Assembly: GCA_020310875.1 (NCBI GenBank)
Contig: CM035437.1
Location: 44,546,041-44,610,040, forward strand
Direction: 5' to 3'
DNA from: Ceratopteris richardii
Lineage: Eukaryota > Streptophyta > Polypodiopsida > Polypodiales > Pteridaceae
Length of the DNA: 64,000 nt
The stretch's first letter is position 1. Every line of letters begins with the position of its first letter. Shown piece by piece: positions 21,840 through 32,605 of this stretch. A program made the translations under genes and the position numbers. The notes under the pieces are model-generated. The model did no database searches. It saw nothing but the letters and a program-made list of their open reading frames with translations, and had not been told where the DNA came from.

Positions 21840-24430
21840 ACCATTGACCTGACAACCAAGAATTTTGTTCAAACTTCGTCAATCTCCCCTCAGCAACCTC
21901 CATCCCCTCCCACCACTATTGACATACAAACAACCATAGAAACCACTGTCATCACTCAAACCACTAAACCCATCTTCCACACTCCTCCCAATTCCCCGCC
22001 CCATACCAAACCCATTGCATCCACAATGTCCTTTACTTTCCAAGCACCCACCTCCCAAGCCACACCCTTTTCCACATTCATCAACCCGATGTACAATACC
22101 TCCACCGAATTCTTTGCACCTATCATAGGTCATCCTATCATAAGCATTGTAGTAGGCAATCCCCGTCCCATTGAAGGAAGTATCGGTTTCCTTGTCAACC
22201 CTCATACCCAAGTCCCATTCAATGTAGATCCCTATTATTCCATTCTCTGACCCTCAACAATTGCTACCACCATGCCAAAATTCTTGATTCCATTCATGGA
22301 AGCCCTCACTCACCCTCCAATACCATTTTCTTTGGGGTTGAGCCTAGTTGTAACAACATCACTCCACACTGACACCACACGCACATCACCTACCATTCCC
22401 ATTTTTATGGTAGAATGCACATGCACAATATTGTCTAACCCTATGCACATCTCACCCTCCACAACACCACCCCCTCCTCCTGCACTTCCCCAATCCCCCA
22501 TTCCCCCTCCACCAGTATCACTAACACCCATCACACCTTCATACACCACATTCACATTGCATGCATTATCCATAAATAATATGGTTAATACCATGATTGA
22601 TTGTGCTAACCAACTACAACAAGACTATTGGTAGTTGGAATCTCAAAATGCCATTCTCTAGGAAGAATCTCAATGACGACAAGCACGAGTGACGACATTG
22701 GAGAAAGGCACTTGTATGATGCAAGCAGAGTATGACACACTCCAACAGGCACATCAAGAACTCAATTCTAGATTCAAAGATGTGGATGCAAAAGCAGTCA
22801 AGAATTTGGAGACCGTGTTGAACCAGAGATGGACAGGAATGCCAAGGTACAGTGAAATATGGGCCTTTTAAGATGACATATGTTAGCAACTATGGAGGAG
22901 AACAAATGGCTCTAGCAATAAAACCAGGACAATTTGGAGGTAGCTATGGAACAAACCCTTGTGTGACTATTAATCTGACCAAATTTCAAGTTGTGCCTTC
23001 TAAAAACATCAAAATCTTACTAGAAGAACATGCAGACTTCCTAGAGTCATACACAAAAATGAAGAATAATGTGAAAAACTCAAGAAGCAATTAGCCATCA
23101 CAAGCACATAGGTACCTGAAGCTATCCCCCTACCACTAAACACTAAAGAAGTTGAGAATCTTCAAAAGAAAATAGAGGAATTACACGCAAAGTTAGCACA
23201 TTATGAACGATCCCCCTCACCACTAGTAGAACCAGAACCTAAAGATCTAGTTGAGATTCCAATAGAAGAGACATTTGAAAACAAGTCACAAACAGTATTA
23301 GGGGGCCAGGTGATAGATGAAGGTAAGGACACATTCAATATTGAAGTACCCCAATGGCTCAAATGCAAAGAAGAAATTGATAGAACACATGATTCTTGGG
23401 TAGCCATACAAATTCAATCATTGTCAAATCTTGAAGAAACTATACTGAAGTTGGAGTATTTCCTAAACTTGTCCCATTGACATATCACCACTATTTCTGA
23501 GCTACAATATGTGGCCTACTTTTTACTTCTGGCCGACTACAATGCCAAGCTCAAACAGGTGATTGGAGATGAACCCACTTTTGCAAATCAATTTGAGCCA
23601 AAGGACCTCCCAGAATGAGCATGTAAAAGAACCAATTTTCAAGCAAACTAGCATGAAAGATTACTAGAAACGTACCCAGAGATGATGCATACATGGTCCA
23701 ATGTACCTTTATACATAAATTACAATATATGCTACTACCTGGTACCACACTGATGGCCATGGCTAGAATTTGCAATCAAGGTAAACACCACTAAAGGTTG
23801 CTCTGACTAGATAAATTACCCTTACTTCACTTCGCCGAATGGGACACCTATTGTTGCCTACATGATCTCAATGATATGCCATTGGACACCATGATTCAAG
23901 AATGTACCCGACATCGTCACAAAAATGTGTATGAAGATCTTCGAACTCATGAAGGTGGTGTTCAAAGCATTAAAAAAATGTGAAGGCTCATACATCTCAA
24001 TCATGGGCTTCAATGAAGGCAACCTTGATCTAGTCTATGCTATGTTCCTAACTCCTTCTATCAACACCATCTGTGCTTGGCATGCTAGAATAAAGTACAT
24101 GCCTGCTTGCTACAAGTAGACCTTTAAGGAAATGTTCACAATCGGGTTCTACGAATATCACTCTAAAATTTTCATTCCCAAACTGACACATCTCCTGCAT
24201 CTCTTTGTGGTCAAACAAGCCCTCCATGTCGAGCGGTTACACATGCCACATCTAGACATCCTAGATCTTGTAGACTTGGAAATTTTAATGAACGATTTAG
24301 CAAGAGGCCTCCAAATCAAAGAGCATGAAGTAGCTAATGATGTGAAGCAATATTATATCTCATGCCTTTTACTACAAAGGTTTGTCAGGGATGACAAACA
24401 CAAGAGAGGGGGGGATGTTGGCAGTGGCTA
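21840..24430 (+). pseudogene. Decayed ORF of an unknown LTR element
   Basis: Not recognised. One plus-strand frame can be followed from about 21840 to 22870 with only a few stops (TGA at 22248, TAG at 22632 and 22659), then with frame changes to 24430. Segments in order: Pro/Thr/Ser-rich part including PPPPPALPQSPIPPPP near 22475; helical part with a coiled-coil look (TLQQAHQELNSRF; ENLQKKIEELHAKLAHYE near 23150-23205); acidic segment (VEPEPKDLVEIPIEE); then Leu/Met-rich helical C-terminal part (FVVKQALHVERLHMPHLD). No zinc knuckle, protease, RT or integrase motif is visible. It ends at a polypurine tract and LTR, so it probably belonged to a gag-only or extra-ORF LTR element. A host gene is less likely because of that placement. 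Confidence 0.4.
24403..24415 (+). other. Polypurine tract before LTR
   Basis: AGAGAGGGGGGGA directly before a TGTTGG start, the classic 3' end layout of an LTR element. Confidence 0.7.
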
Positions 24431-25091
24431 GGGTAGTCCAGGAGGTTTGACAAGACAAGGAAGCATGAGGTAGTCCAATCAAAGAGAGTCAGGGCAGAGG
24501 GAAGGACAATTAGGACCCAGTTGGGCAAGGAAGTCAACATAGATCTAGCGAGTATGCCAAACAATTCTTTTTTCACATCAAACAATTACCAATAGTGATT
24601 TTCATCACTCCATTACATTGTAAATCCCATTTTTTATCATTCAAAAACCATTTCGGCAAGCCAAGGAGTCCACAATCTTGAGGAGTGCTAGGCCTATGTA
24701 CATACCAATTTTCATAATTTTTAGAGCTTGTTTGAGCCTGCAAAATAGCTTAGGATTCTAATTTTTAACTAGGTTGAGTCTAGGTCTGAACAAGACCAAA
24801 ACTATCAAAAACTATAAAAGGAGCTAAAGAGCTCATTTTTTAGGATGAATTGTTGGGAATTGAAGTGAATTAATCACATTGTAAACTTTTTTCTAGCTAA
24901 TCAAAGAATCCATTGCTCCATCTCTTTGTCTTATCGTATGTACATGTGTGTGTGTGTGTGCATGTTGGTGTGCTTCTTACTCGGACTCTTGTATTGTCAC
25001 TTACTCATAGTCTTCGTACCACCCTCATGTCTCCTCGCATTGACAATTATGAGGTGGATCTCCTCACATTGATACTCATCATTGTTCTAGA
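24416..25091 (+). repeat. Probable 3' LTR, right end unclear
   Basis: Begins TGTTGGCAGTGG after the polypurine tract. Contains a TATA-like CTATAAAAGG near 24815 and a (TG)n tract at 24942-24961. No CCAACA end is seen before the family A fragment begins at ~25092, so the LTR is either truncated there or ends in GACAACA at 25100. No second copy is in the window. Confidence 0.5.
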
Positions 25092-25856
25092 GTGACAACA
25101 TGCTGCTCATTGGTCCTAATGAGAAGCATATTGCTGAGTTTGAAGTTGATTTGCATGCCTCTTGAGATGTCATATTTGGGGCATTTGCATCATTATTTGG
25201 GCATTCAATTTATGTAAGTGGATGGGGGAATAACTTTGTTTCAAATAGAATATATTGACATGTTATTGCAATATTTTGGCCTTGAAGACTACAAATATAT
25301 TGCCACTCTTATGGAAACAAGTTTACGATTGAGAATTTATGATGCCAGAGATGCATTTGATGTTGTTCTCTATTAGAAGAATATTGGATGCTTGATTTAT
25401 TTATGCATAATTCAGCTTGATATTTAGTTTTTTGTCTCTCAGATGAGCAGGTTTATGCATTGCCCAAGTTTCAAGAATTGGTAGGTGGCTAAGTGCATCT
25501 TTTGCTACTTGGGAGGTACTCGGTTACTTGGATTTTTTTATCCCAAGAGGGGATCATTATTGCCAAATCTACATGCTTTTTTTGACTCAGAATGAACTAG
25601 TTGCTATAAAATTTGTGTGTTCACTAGTGTCTTTTGCTTCATGCTTGGTAGCTCATGCATATCTGGGTTACTATGGCTACTTCTAGTTGTAATGCTAAGT
25701 ATAGGGTAGCTCTCACAATCATTGTTGAGTGTGTGTGGCTCAGACACCCTTTGGCTAATTTGGGTGTTGGTTAGTCTTTTGCCACCACTAGTTAGGTAGA
25801 GTGCATTGGGAGTTGCGAGGAACTGTGTGTTCCATGCTCATAGAAAGGTAGAGATG
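25092..25856 (+). pseudogene. Family A reverse transcriptase/RNase H fragment (A4)
   Basis: Very decayed plus-strand piece matching A2 7530-8119 and A3 40240-41020: VDNMLLIGPNEKHIA-like start, then the RNase H region ATSSCNAKYRVAL and VECVWLRHPLANLGVG near 25675-25770. Stops and frameshifts are dense. A short deletion joins the two RNase H halves near 25660. It stops at about 25845 against sequence that continues at 41502 as another copia. Confidence 0.75.
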
Positions 25857-25861
25857 AAGAA

Positions 25862-26013
25862 TGTTGATATATTTAGGTAGTGATGTGTCTGAACACACTA
25901 GGACCATCAGACACTTCTTTCCCTCTTTTGGAGGGTTTTTTCCCCCGGCTTGTAGATACACCTATTACCCTAATGGGTTACTAAATTTTGTACATTCTCT
26001 TGGTAATACAGCA
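25862..26013 (+). repeat. 5' LTR of A3, 3' part deleted
   Basis: Matches the first ~150 bases of the A LTR (to TTCTCTTGGTAATAC), then passes straight to leader sequence equivalent to A2 3910. About 90 bp, covering the LTR end and primer site, are missing. Confidence 0.8.
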
Positions 26014-26245
26014 GGTTGTCGTTTCATCTAGGGCATCATCGACACCCCTCTTATCACAGTCTCAGAATCGCATGAAATTGGGATCTAAGCTCGTTCTGGC
26101 CTCCGAATGCACTATCGTAGTGCTTATGCAAACAATTTTGCCTTTTTATGCCAAAGATATATACAGGTTTAAGTTTGCTAGTATAAGCATCTCGAAGTTT
26201 GCTATAGGGTTTAGCAGAACTCGGCATGGCATGGTAGTTTTGTTC
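26014..26245 (+). other. A3 leader, left part
   Basis: Aligns with the A2 leader 3911-4195 (CAGTCTCAGAATCGCA, CCAAAGATATATACAGGTTT). Ends TTTTGTTC at the X insertion; the last five bases are one half of the X target duplication. Confidence 0.8.
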
Positions 26246-26967
26246 TCTAAGAAAAATAACAGCACAGCGGATAGACCTGTAGACAGAGTTGAGAGAAAAA
26301 CACAGACAAAGATAGACACAGACTAAGAGACAGAGAACTCAAATTCTCAGATTGCCGAGCGTAATGCAGTTACAATGATGGTGTTGTCCACCCATGCGCT
26401 ACCAATGTGGAGCTTAGATGGCGATCTAGACAGACTCTAGATGAAGGGCTTACTAGTGCGCAATGCTATGTAAAGCTCAACCTAGGCCGTGCTTATATAG
26501 CTTTTACAAGGTGGTTTGGTATAGATAAACGTAGTCGGGAGATACAAAATAGTCGATAAAATATATGATCCGACAATATCTCCACGACTAGAAGTCCTAC
26601 TGTCTCGGCCCTACGGGGCGGGGGGATAGGCCCCCCGGACCCTGCAGAAGGGGGCAAGCCCCCCTCTGCACTCCCCCCATTAAGGCTCTATGGGGAAACT
26701 GCACGACACCACAGGGCCTTTATTTTCACCTTAAATGGCAACCCAATGGCCTGGAAGTTTATGCCCTACCTAACCTAATGGCTAGGCTCACAAAGATCAT
26801 CTACAACCATCAACGATCACACATAGACCTCATCTAACTTGGAAGTTAGGGTTCCACAAATGTCTGAGCTCTCATAATGGCTTCTCCTCATAATGGGGGC
26901 CTTACAACTTAGAGCACCATGGATCATTTGTGGTCACATGAGGGTGGAGTATTGAGCATATCTAACA
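26246..26967 (-). repeat. 3' LTR of X
   Basis: 722 bp, about 15-20 visible substitutions from the 5' LTR. Contains a GC-rich hairpin block at 26615-26670, where CTGCAGAAGGGGGC is mirrored by GCCCCCCTCTGCA, unusual in this AT-rich window. Confidence 0.88.
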
Positions 26968-26976
26968 CCCCCCCTT
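26968..26976 (-). other. Polypurine tract of X
   Basis: Minus strand reads AAGGGGGGG directly before the 3' LTR. Confidence 0.8.
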
Positions 26977-26997
26977 CAACGTCCACCCTACATTGAA

Positions 26998-29900
26998 CTA
27001 CCTCCTTGGTCCAATCCCAAGCTTTGGAAAGTGTCGAAGAAGTTGCTCTCTCCTAAGAGCCTTGGTGAAGATGTCTGCTCCATTTTCTTCAGTAGGACAA
27101 TAGCTTATCTCCACGATCCCATCCTCAATCAACTCATGCACATAGTGATACTAGATTTCTATGTGCTTGGTACGTGCATGGAAAACAGGATTTTTGGCGG
27201 TGGCCATGCAACTTTGGTCGTCACACTTCAACTCTGTAGCCTCCTGTCCTTGTATTCCTATGTGCCATAGGATCCTCCTCAACCATACTGCTTCACATGC
27301 TACAATGCATGCAGCTTTGTACTCAGCTTCAGTAGAAGATAATGCTACAGTCGGTTGCTTCTTACTAATCCAGGAGAAAATCCCTGATCCTAAAGAAAAG
27401 CAATATCCAGAAACTGATTTTTTGGTATCAATATCTCCTGCCCAATCTGAGTCACAGTATCCGACCAGGGATGATCCTTCTTCATAAAGAATACCATAAC
27501 CAGTAGTTCCTTTCACATACCTGAGTATCTGCATGCTTGCCTTCCAATGAGTTTGGCAAGGCTTATTAGAGAACCTGCTTACTACTCCAACAACATAAGA
27601 GATGTCTAGTCTGCTATTGCACAAGTAGATGAGACTTCCAACTAATTTCCTATATCTTCCAATATCCACTGGAGGTTAAGTATCTTCAATAGAAAATTTT
27701 GTGTTGACCTCCATAGGTGTAGAAATTTCCTTGCAATCCTCCATGTCGAATGCCTTCAATATTTGCCTTGCATACTTTTGTTGAGAGATGAAAATCTTCC
27801 CTGGTTCCTCCCAAACTTCAAGACCTAAGCAACAATGCATTAAGCCCAAGTCTGTCATTTCAAATTCTGAACTCAAGGCATCTTTTCTTTGTTGAAGAAG
27901 AGCATCATCATTTCTTGTAATCACAAGGTCATCTACATGGAGTACAAGCACAATTGTCTTCCCTCCTTTCTTTAGAACATACAAGTTAGCATCAGAAGCA
28001 CATCTTTTGAAACCTAGATCCAAGAGATACTTATCTATCCGCTGGTACCATGCTCTAGGGGCTTGTTTTAGGCCATATAATCCTTCTTCAGCTTACATAC
28101 CTTGTTCTCTGAATGGGGAGCCTCAAACCCTGGTGGCTGAGACACATATACCTCCTCCTTGAGGTGTCCATTCAAGAACGCTGATTTGACATCCATGTGA
28201 TAGACTGGCCAATGCTTATGTGCAGCCACAACTAGTACTACTCGGATAGTAGTCATTCTTGTAGTTGGGGCAAATGATTCACAAAAGTCAATGCCTTCAA
28301 CTTGTGAGTAGCCCTATGCAACAAGTCTTGCTTTATACTTTTCTAGAGTACCATCAGCCTTGTACTTTAGCTTCCAGACCCACTTGGTGCCAATGACTTT
28401 ACGCTTAGGGGGTCGATCCACTAGCTCCCACGTTCCATTCTTCATGATATTGTCATATTCTGCTTGCATGGCAGCCCTCCAATTCGGATCATGGAGTGCC
28501 TCTTCCACATTGGTTGGTTCCTTTGCTTCTTCTTGAATGAGATCAGCCATCAAGGCTGTGTTTACAATATGGGCGCTTGCCCGTCTTTGTTCCTCTATTC
28601 TCTGTGATCACCTCGGTCCATCTGCAACCTGTTCTAGTGACTGTGGGATGGGGTTTGCAGAACATAGAGCTGCCTCACCCAACATGGCAATCGCTTTTCC
28701 ACTTGGGTGTCAGCAGGTTGGTGACTTTCAGACTCATCATCTGAAGATGATGCTTCCTTCTCTTGTGTAGAAGGGATAGCTCTTGGGCGAGATTCATAGT
28801 GGATTGCCCCTTCGCCTGATGATAAAGTGGAAGCTCTCTTTTCCTCCTCCACTGCATGTGGCTACTCCTCCTTGAACACCACATCACGACTCGCAATTAT
28901 CTTCTTAGCGTCAAGGTCATATAGCTTATAAGCCTTCTTATCTTCACTGTACCCTAGGAAGATCATTTCATGCTTTTTGGTTGAAGCTTTTTTCTCTCCC
29001 TATCTGGAACATGTACATAACATTCACTTCCCAATACTTTGAAATGGGAAATAGAAGGATTTTACCAATGTAGGCTTCTTGTGGAGTCTTTCCATCAAGT
29101 GCCTTGGTGTAGCTTTGATTCAAGATGTAGACAACAGTGTTGACAGCCTCTGCCCAAAATTGATTAGGCAAACCCTTTCCTTTCAACATGCACCTTGCCA
29201 TCTCCATGATGGTTGGATTCTGACGTTCTGCAACACCATTCTGTTCAGGACTATGTGCCACTATGAGTTGATGCTTGATTCCCTTACTCTTGCAGAAATC
29301 TTCAAACTCTATTGATGTGAACTCACCACCACCGTCTGTCCTGAATTTCTTCATCTTCTTCCCTGTTTCAGTTTCAACAAGCTGAAGCCATTCTTTAAAC
29401 TTACCAAAAGCTTGAGCCTTATCGCAAACGAAGTACACCCACATCTTCCTGCTATAGTCGTCGACAAGTAACATGAAGTAGGAAGATCCGCCGAAGGCCT
29501 GTGTAGGCATGCACAAGTCAGCATGCACCAACTCTAGAGGATAGCTTGCCTTGTTCTTGCTTTCTTGTGGAAATGCCTTCCTCTGTTGCTTGCCCATCAT
29601 GCAAGCTTCACATGGTTCCTTCATTTTTGCAATCGATGGTAGGTGTGCAACCATACCTCTGCGATGCATCTCCTTCAGTACAGGGTATCCAATGTGGCCG
29701 AATCTCTCATGCCATAGCTTACTTGTGCCCACATTTGTAGTGGCTGTAAGAGCACACAACTCATACAGGTTGTTCCTCCTTATGCCAGTCCCAACGATGT
29801 TGTTGTTACCGTCCATAATCTTAGCTCCTGTCTTATTGAAAGATACTTGATGACCTTGATCAGTTATAGAAGCTACTAAAAGTAGATTTTGTTTTATTTG

Positions 29901-30254
29901 TGGAACATACAACACATTTGAAAGCTTTCTGATATCACCATTAGAGTTAATGAAAGAAATCATACCTTCGCCCTCTGCAGGACATCTTGCATTTTTCCCT
30001 ACCTTTACTGTGATGGGTTCCTTTAGAGGCTGTAAGGAACTGTAAAGGTCTTTTCTACTTGTCATGTGACGAGATGCACCATTGTCCAACACCCATGAGT
30101 CATCTGTTCTTGAATCTTCAGCCAAGGAGCACAGCTCCTCTATCGTAACAAATAACTCAAGCTCTGTTTTTGTTGTGTTGGCAGACTCCTTTCCCTTGCC
30201 ACCTTTTGAAGAGCCACTCTTCTCTTCTGCCTTCTTGATGCGACAGTCTTGGAT
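26998..30254 (-). pseudogene. X copia pol (protease, integrase, RT, RNase H)
   Basis: Follows gag in frame after one stop. From 30254 downward: protease WVLDNGASRHM near 30075 (usual DSG is DNG); GAG-pre-integrase LWHERFGHIGY and CEACMMGKQQ near 29600-29720; integrase core with all three acidic residues (HADLC, TDGGGE, and E in QNGVAERQN) at about 29200-29520; frameshift near 29060; linker with DVVFKEE near 28870; reverse transcriptase from 28553 (WRAAMQAEYDNIMKNGTWE, TKWVWKLK), a stop at LVA*GYSQ near 28318, then DVKSAFLNG; catalytic motif HVDDL near 27925, where copia normally has YVDD; RNase H 27151-27669 (SDWAGDIDTKKS) and tail to a TAG at 26998-27000. A few single lesions separate it from an intact frame, so it is younger than family A here. 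Confidence 0.9.
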
Positions 30255-31124
30255 TCAATGTCCTTTCTTCTTGCAATGGAAACATTCTCCCTTGAACTTC
30301 TTTTTGTCGTTCTTCTTTTTATCTCCTTCTTTTGAAGAGTTTGTTTTGCCTCCTTTGGCATTTGTTGTGAATGCAGCATCTCCTTTGCTACCACCACTCC
30401 TTGCCTTGAGCCGCAGCTCCTCCTCCATGAGTAAGGCACTAAATTCTTCAAAAGTTAGTGGTTGAGGTCTGATTTGAGTGTTAAGAGCAGTTACCAAACC
30501 ATCAAACTTAGGTGGACAGATTCGAAGACAACGACGAGCTAGCTTCTCACTTGACTTTTGAACACCTGCTCCCGCCATTTGATCTCGTAGATTCTTTATG
30601 AGAGTGATGAACACCTTTGCAGTCTCCCCATCAGCAAACCATTCTGTTGCAAGCTGATTCCCCAAGTTTTGAATCCGTGTCTGATTACGAGTTTCATATT
30701 GATTTCTCAATATGTTCCATGCTTCACATGCCTTTGTAGTATGCTGAATGAGAGTCAGAACACTATCAGAAGTACTTGTAACAAGAGCACAGAGTGCATC
30801 TACATTTCTACGTTTCCAAGCACGTAGAAGATCAGCATCAAGAGGAATCATTCGACTAGGATTATTTGGATCAAGTCTTTCTTGGGGCTCATGATCAGTT
30901 CCAAGAACAATCTCCAAAAGCTCATACGAATCAAGAATAGAAGTGATTTTGAACTTCCACGGGGTGTAGTTCGCACCATCAAGTTTACCTTCTGTGAAGG
31001 CTGGTGGCCATATCCGCAATGTTGGGATGACCGGCATCATTGTTGCTCCTGCTTGTGTGCCACCTACTCCTGTTGATGAAGCACCTTGGCCCCCAGTTGT
31101 AGATGATGACACACCGCTTGACAT
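30255..31124 (-). pseudogene. X copia gag
   Basis: 289 codons from ATG at 31124. N-terminal Ser/Thr/Gly-rich stretch, then the UBN2 gag core (LDGANYTPWKFKITSILD near residue 48; ACEAWNILRNQYETRNQTR near residue 132), a Lys-rich segment (KKKNDKKKFKG), and the zinc knuckle start CFHCKKKGH. A TGA at 30255-30257 cuts the knuckle before its last Cys; the same frame goes on as IQDCRIKK, so one base change created the stop. The start is supported by its position ~70 bp after the primer site and by the open frame through gag. Gag would form the virus-like particle and bind RNA. Confidence 0.9.
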
Positions 31125-31193
31125 CTTCTCTCTTTTGTTGTTCAGACTTCTGCAACCTTTGCGTTTCTACTTCTGCACCACTCAGAGCCTCCT

Positions 31194-31207
31194 AAGCTCT
31201 GATACCA
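31194..31207 (-). other. Primer binding site of X
   Basis: Minus strand TGGTATCAGAGCTT directly abuts the 5' LTR at 31208. Confidence 0.92.
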
Positions 31208-31930
31208 TGTAAGAAAAATAACAGCACAACGTAATAGACCTGTAGATAGAGTTGAGAGAAAAATGCAGACAAAGATAGATGCAGACTAAGAGATAGAGAA
31301 CTCAAATTCTCAGATTGCCGAGCATAATATAGTTACAATGATGGTGTTGTCCACCCATGCGCTCCCAATGTGGAGCTTAGATGGCGATCTAGACAAACTC
31401 TAGATGAAGGGCTTACTAGTGCACAATGCTATGTAAAGCTCAACCTAGGCCGTGCTTATATAGCTTTTACAAGGCGGTTCGGTATAGATAAACGTAGTCG
31501 GGAGATACAAAATAGTCGGCAAAATATATGATCCGACAATATCTCCATGACCAGAAGTCCTATTGTCTCGGCCCTACGGGCTAGGGGGATAGACCCCCCG
31601 GACCCCGCAGAAGGGGCAAGCCCCCCTCTGCACTCCCCCCATTAAGGTTCTATGGGGAAATCACGCGATGCCATAGGGCCTTTATTTTCACCTTAGATGG
31701 AAACCCAATGGCCTGGAAGTTTATGCCCTACGTAACCTAATGGCTAGGCTCACAAAGATCATCTACAACCATCAACAGTCACACATAGACCTCATCTAAC
31801 TTGGAAGTTAGGGTTCCATAAATGTCTGAGCTCTCATAATGGCTTCTCCTCATAATGGGGGGCCTTACAACTTAGAGCACCATGGATCATTTGTGGTCAC
31901 ATGAGGGTGGAGTATTGAGCATATCTAACA
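31208..31930 (-). repeat. 5' LTR of X
   Basis: 723 bp, TGTAAGAAAA start and TATCTAACA end. Identical to the LTR at 36196-36917 except for one extra G in a G run near 31858. The GC-rich hairpin is at 31586-31640. Confidence 0.9.
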
Positions 31931-32605
31931 TGTTCAACTTTTTGAGATACAGTCGTTTTTCAACATCAGGGTATTTTAGTCAGTGGCCATGGCATGATGT
32001 ATTTTGTATGTTGGCTATTGAGGATGTGTTGGCCAGTACCAATTATCTATTATGGGCTTACATGATACATCATGGATTGGTCGCAAAAAGACTGTGGAAT
32101 ATTGTGCAGGGTTTGAAAAACATCCTATTGCACCTGCAAACACAGTTTTTAAAGGTGATGCAACTTTGAAGATGGTGATATTCTTCAAATTCCTGTTAGT
32201 GCTACTGTTCCTTGCACCCACTATAGAGCCATAGGATCCTGCTCAGGCATACTGCTTGATAGCCTTGCTGTCAAACATGCCATTATTCCCCACATTCGCT
32301 CTTGCAGTAGCAGAGGATGTTTGGGATACATTAACTTCTTACTAATCCAGGAAGAAATCCCTGATCCTAAAGAAAAGCAATAGTCCAGAAACTGAGCACA
32401 TGGTATCAATATCTCCTGCCCAATCTGACAAAGTATCCGACCAGGAGCAACTGATCCTTCTTCATGAAGAATACCTAACCAGTAGTTCACTTGTGCAGAT
32501 TGTTATGAATGATCTTCCATATTTATATCAGAGTTTTGCTTCTATTCTTATTGATGATGAAAGGCAATCCAAATGCCTTAACATTTGAGGAGTTAGTCTC
32601 CGTTC
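31931..32605. other. Chimeric segment, probable assembly artefact
   Basis: The first ~220 bases equal A3 leader/gag at 36918-37135. After that, short blocks alternate between A3 gag (plus strand; matches 37140-37630) and X RNase H sequence (matches 27225-27500), for example ATAGGATCCTGCTCAGGCAT, which starts as X and ends as A3. Both parents keep their own order along the segment. Natural recombination rarely yields so many switches between unrelated sequences; a consensus made from misaligned reads does. Short frames here should not be used. Confidence 0.8.

Larger units (their letters stand above)
26246..31930 (-). mobile_element. Copia element X, minus strand
   Basis: Full-length copia of 5,685 bp in the A3 leader, with LTRs 26246-26967 and 31208-31930, polypurine tract, primer site, and a gag-pol that is continuous apart from a few stops and frameshifts. 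Target duplication TGTTC at 26241-26245 and 31931-31935 (repeated again at 36918-36922 after the duplicated copy). The left LTR starts TC in place of TG, a single substitution. It belongs to a different copia lineage from family A (different gag N terminus, LTR and protein motifs). Confidence 0.92.

Noticed and set aside
28537..31212. Several plus-strand frames over copia X (up to 127 codons, e.g. 30082-30465), repeated at 33525-36200
   Set aside because: They are antisense shadows of X gag and pol, with no domain or signals of their own.
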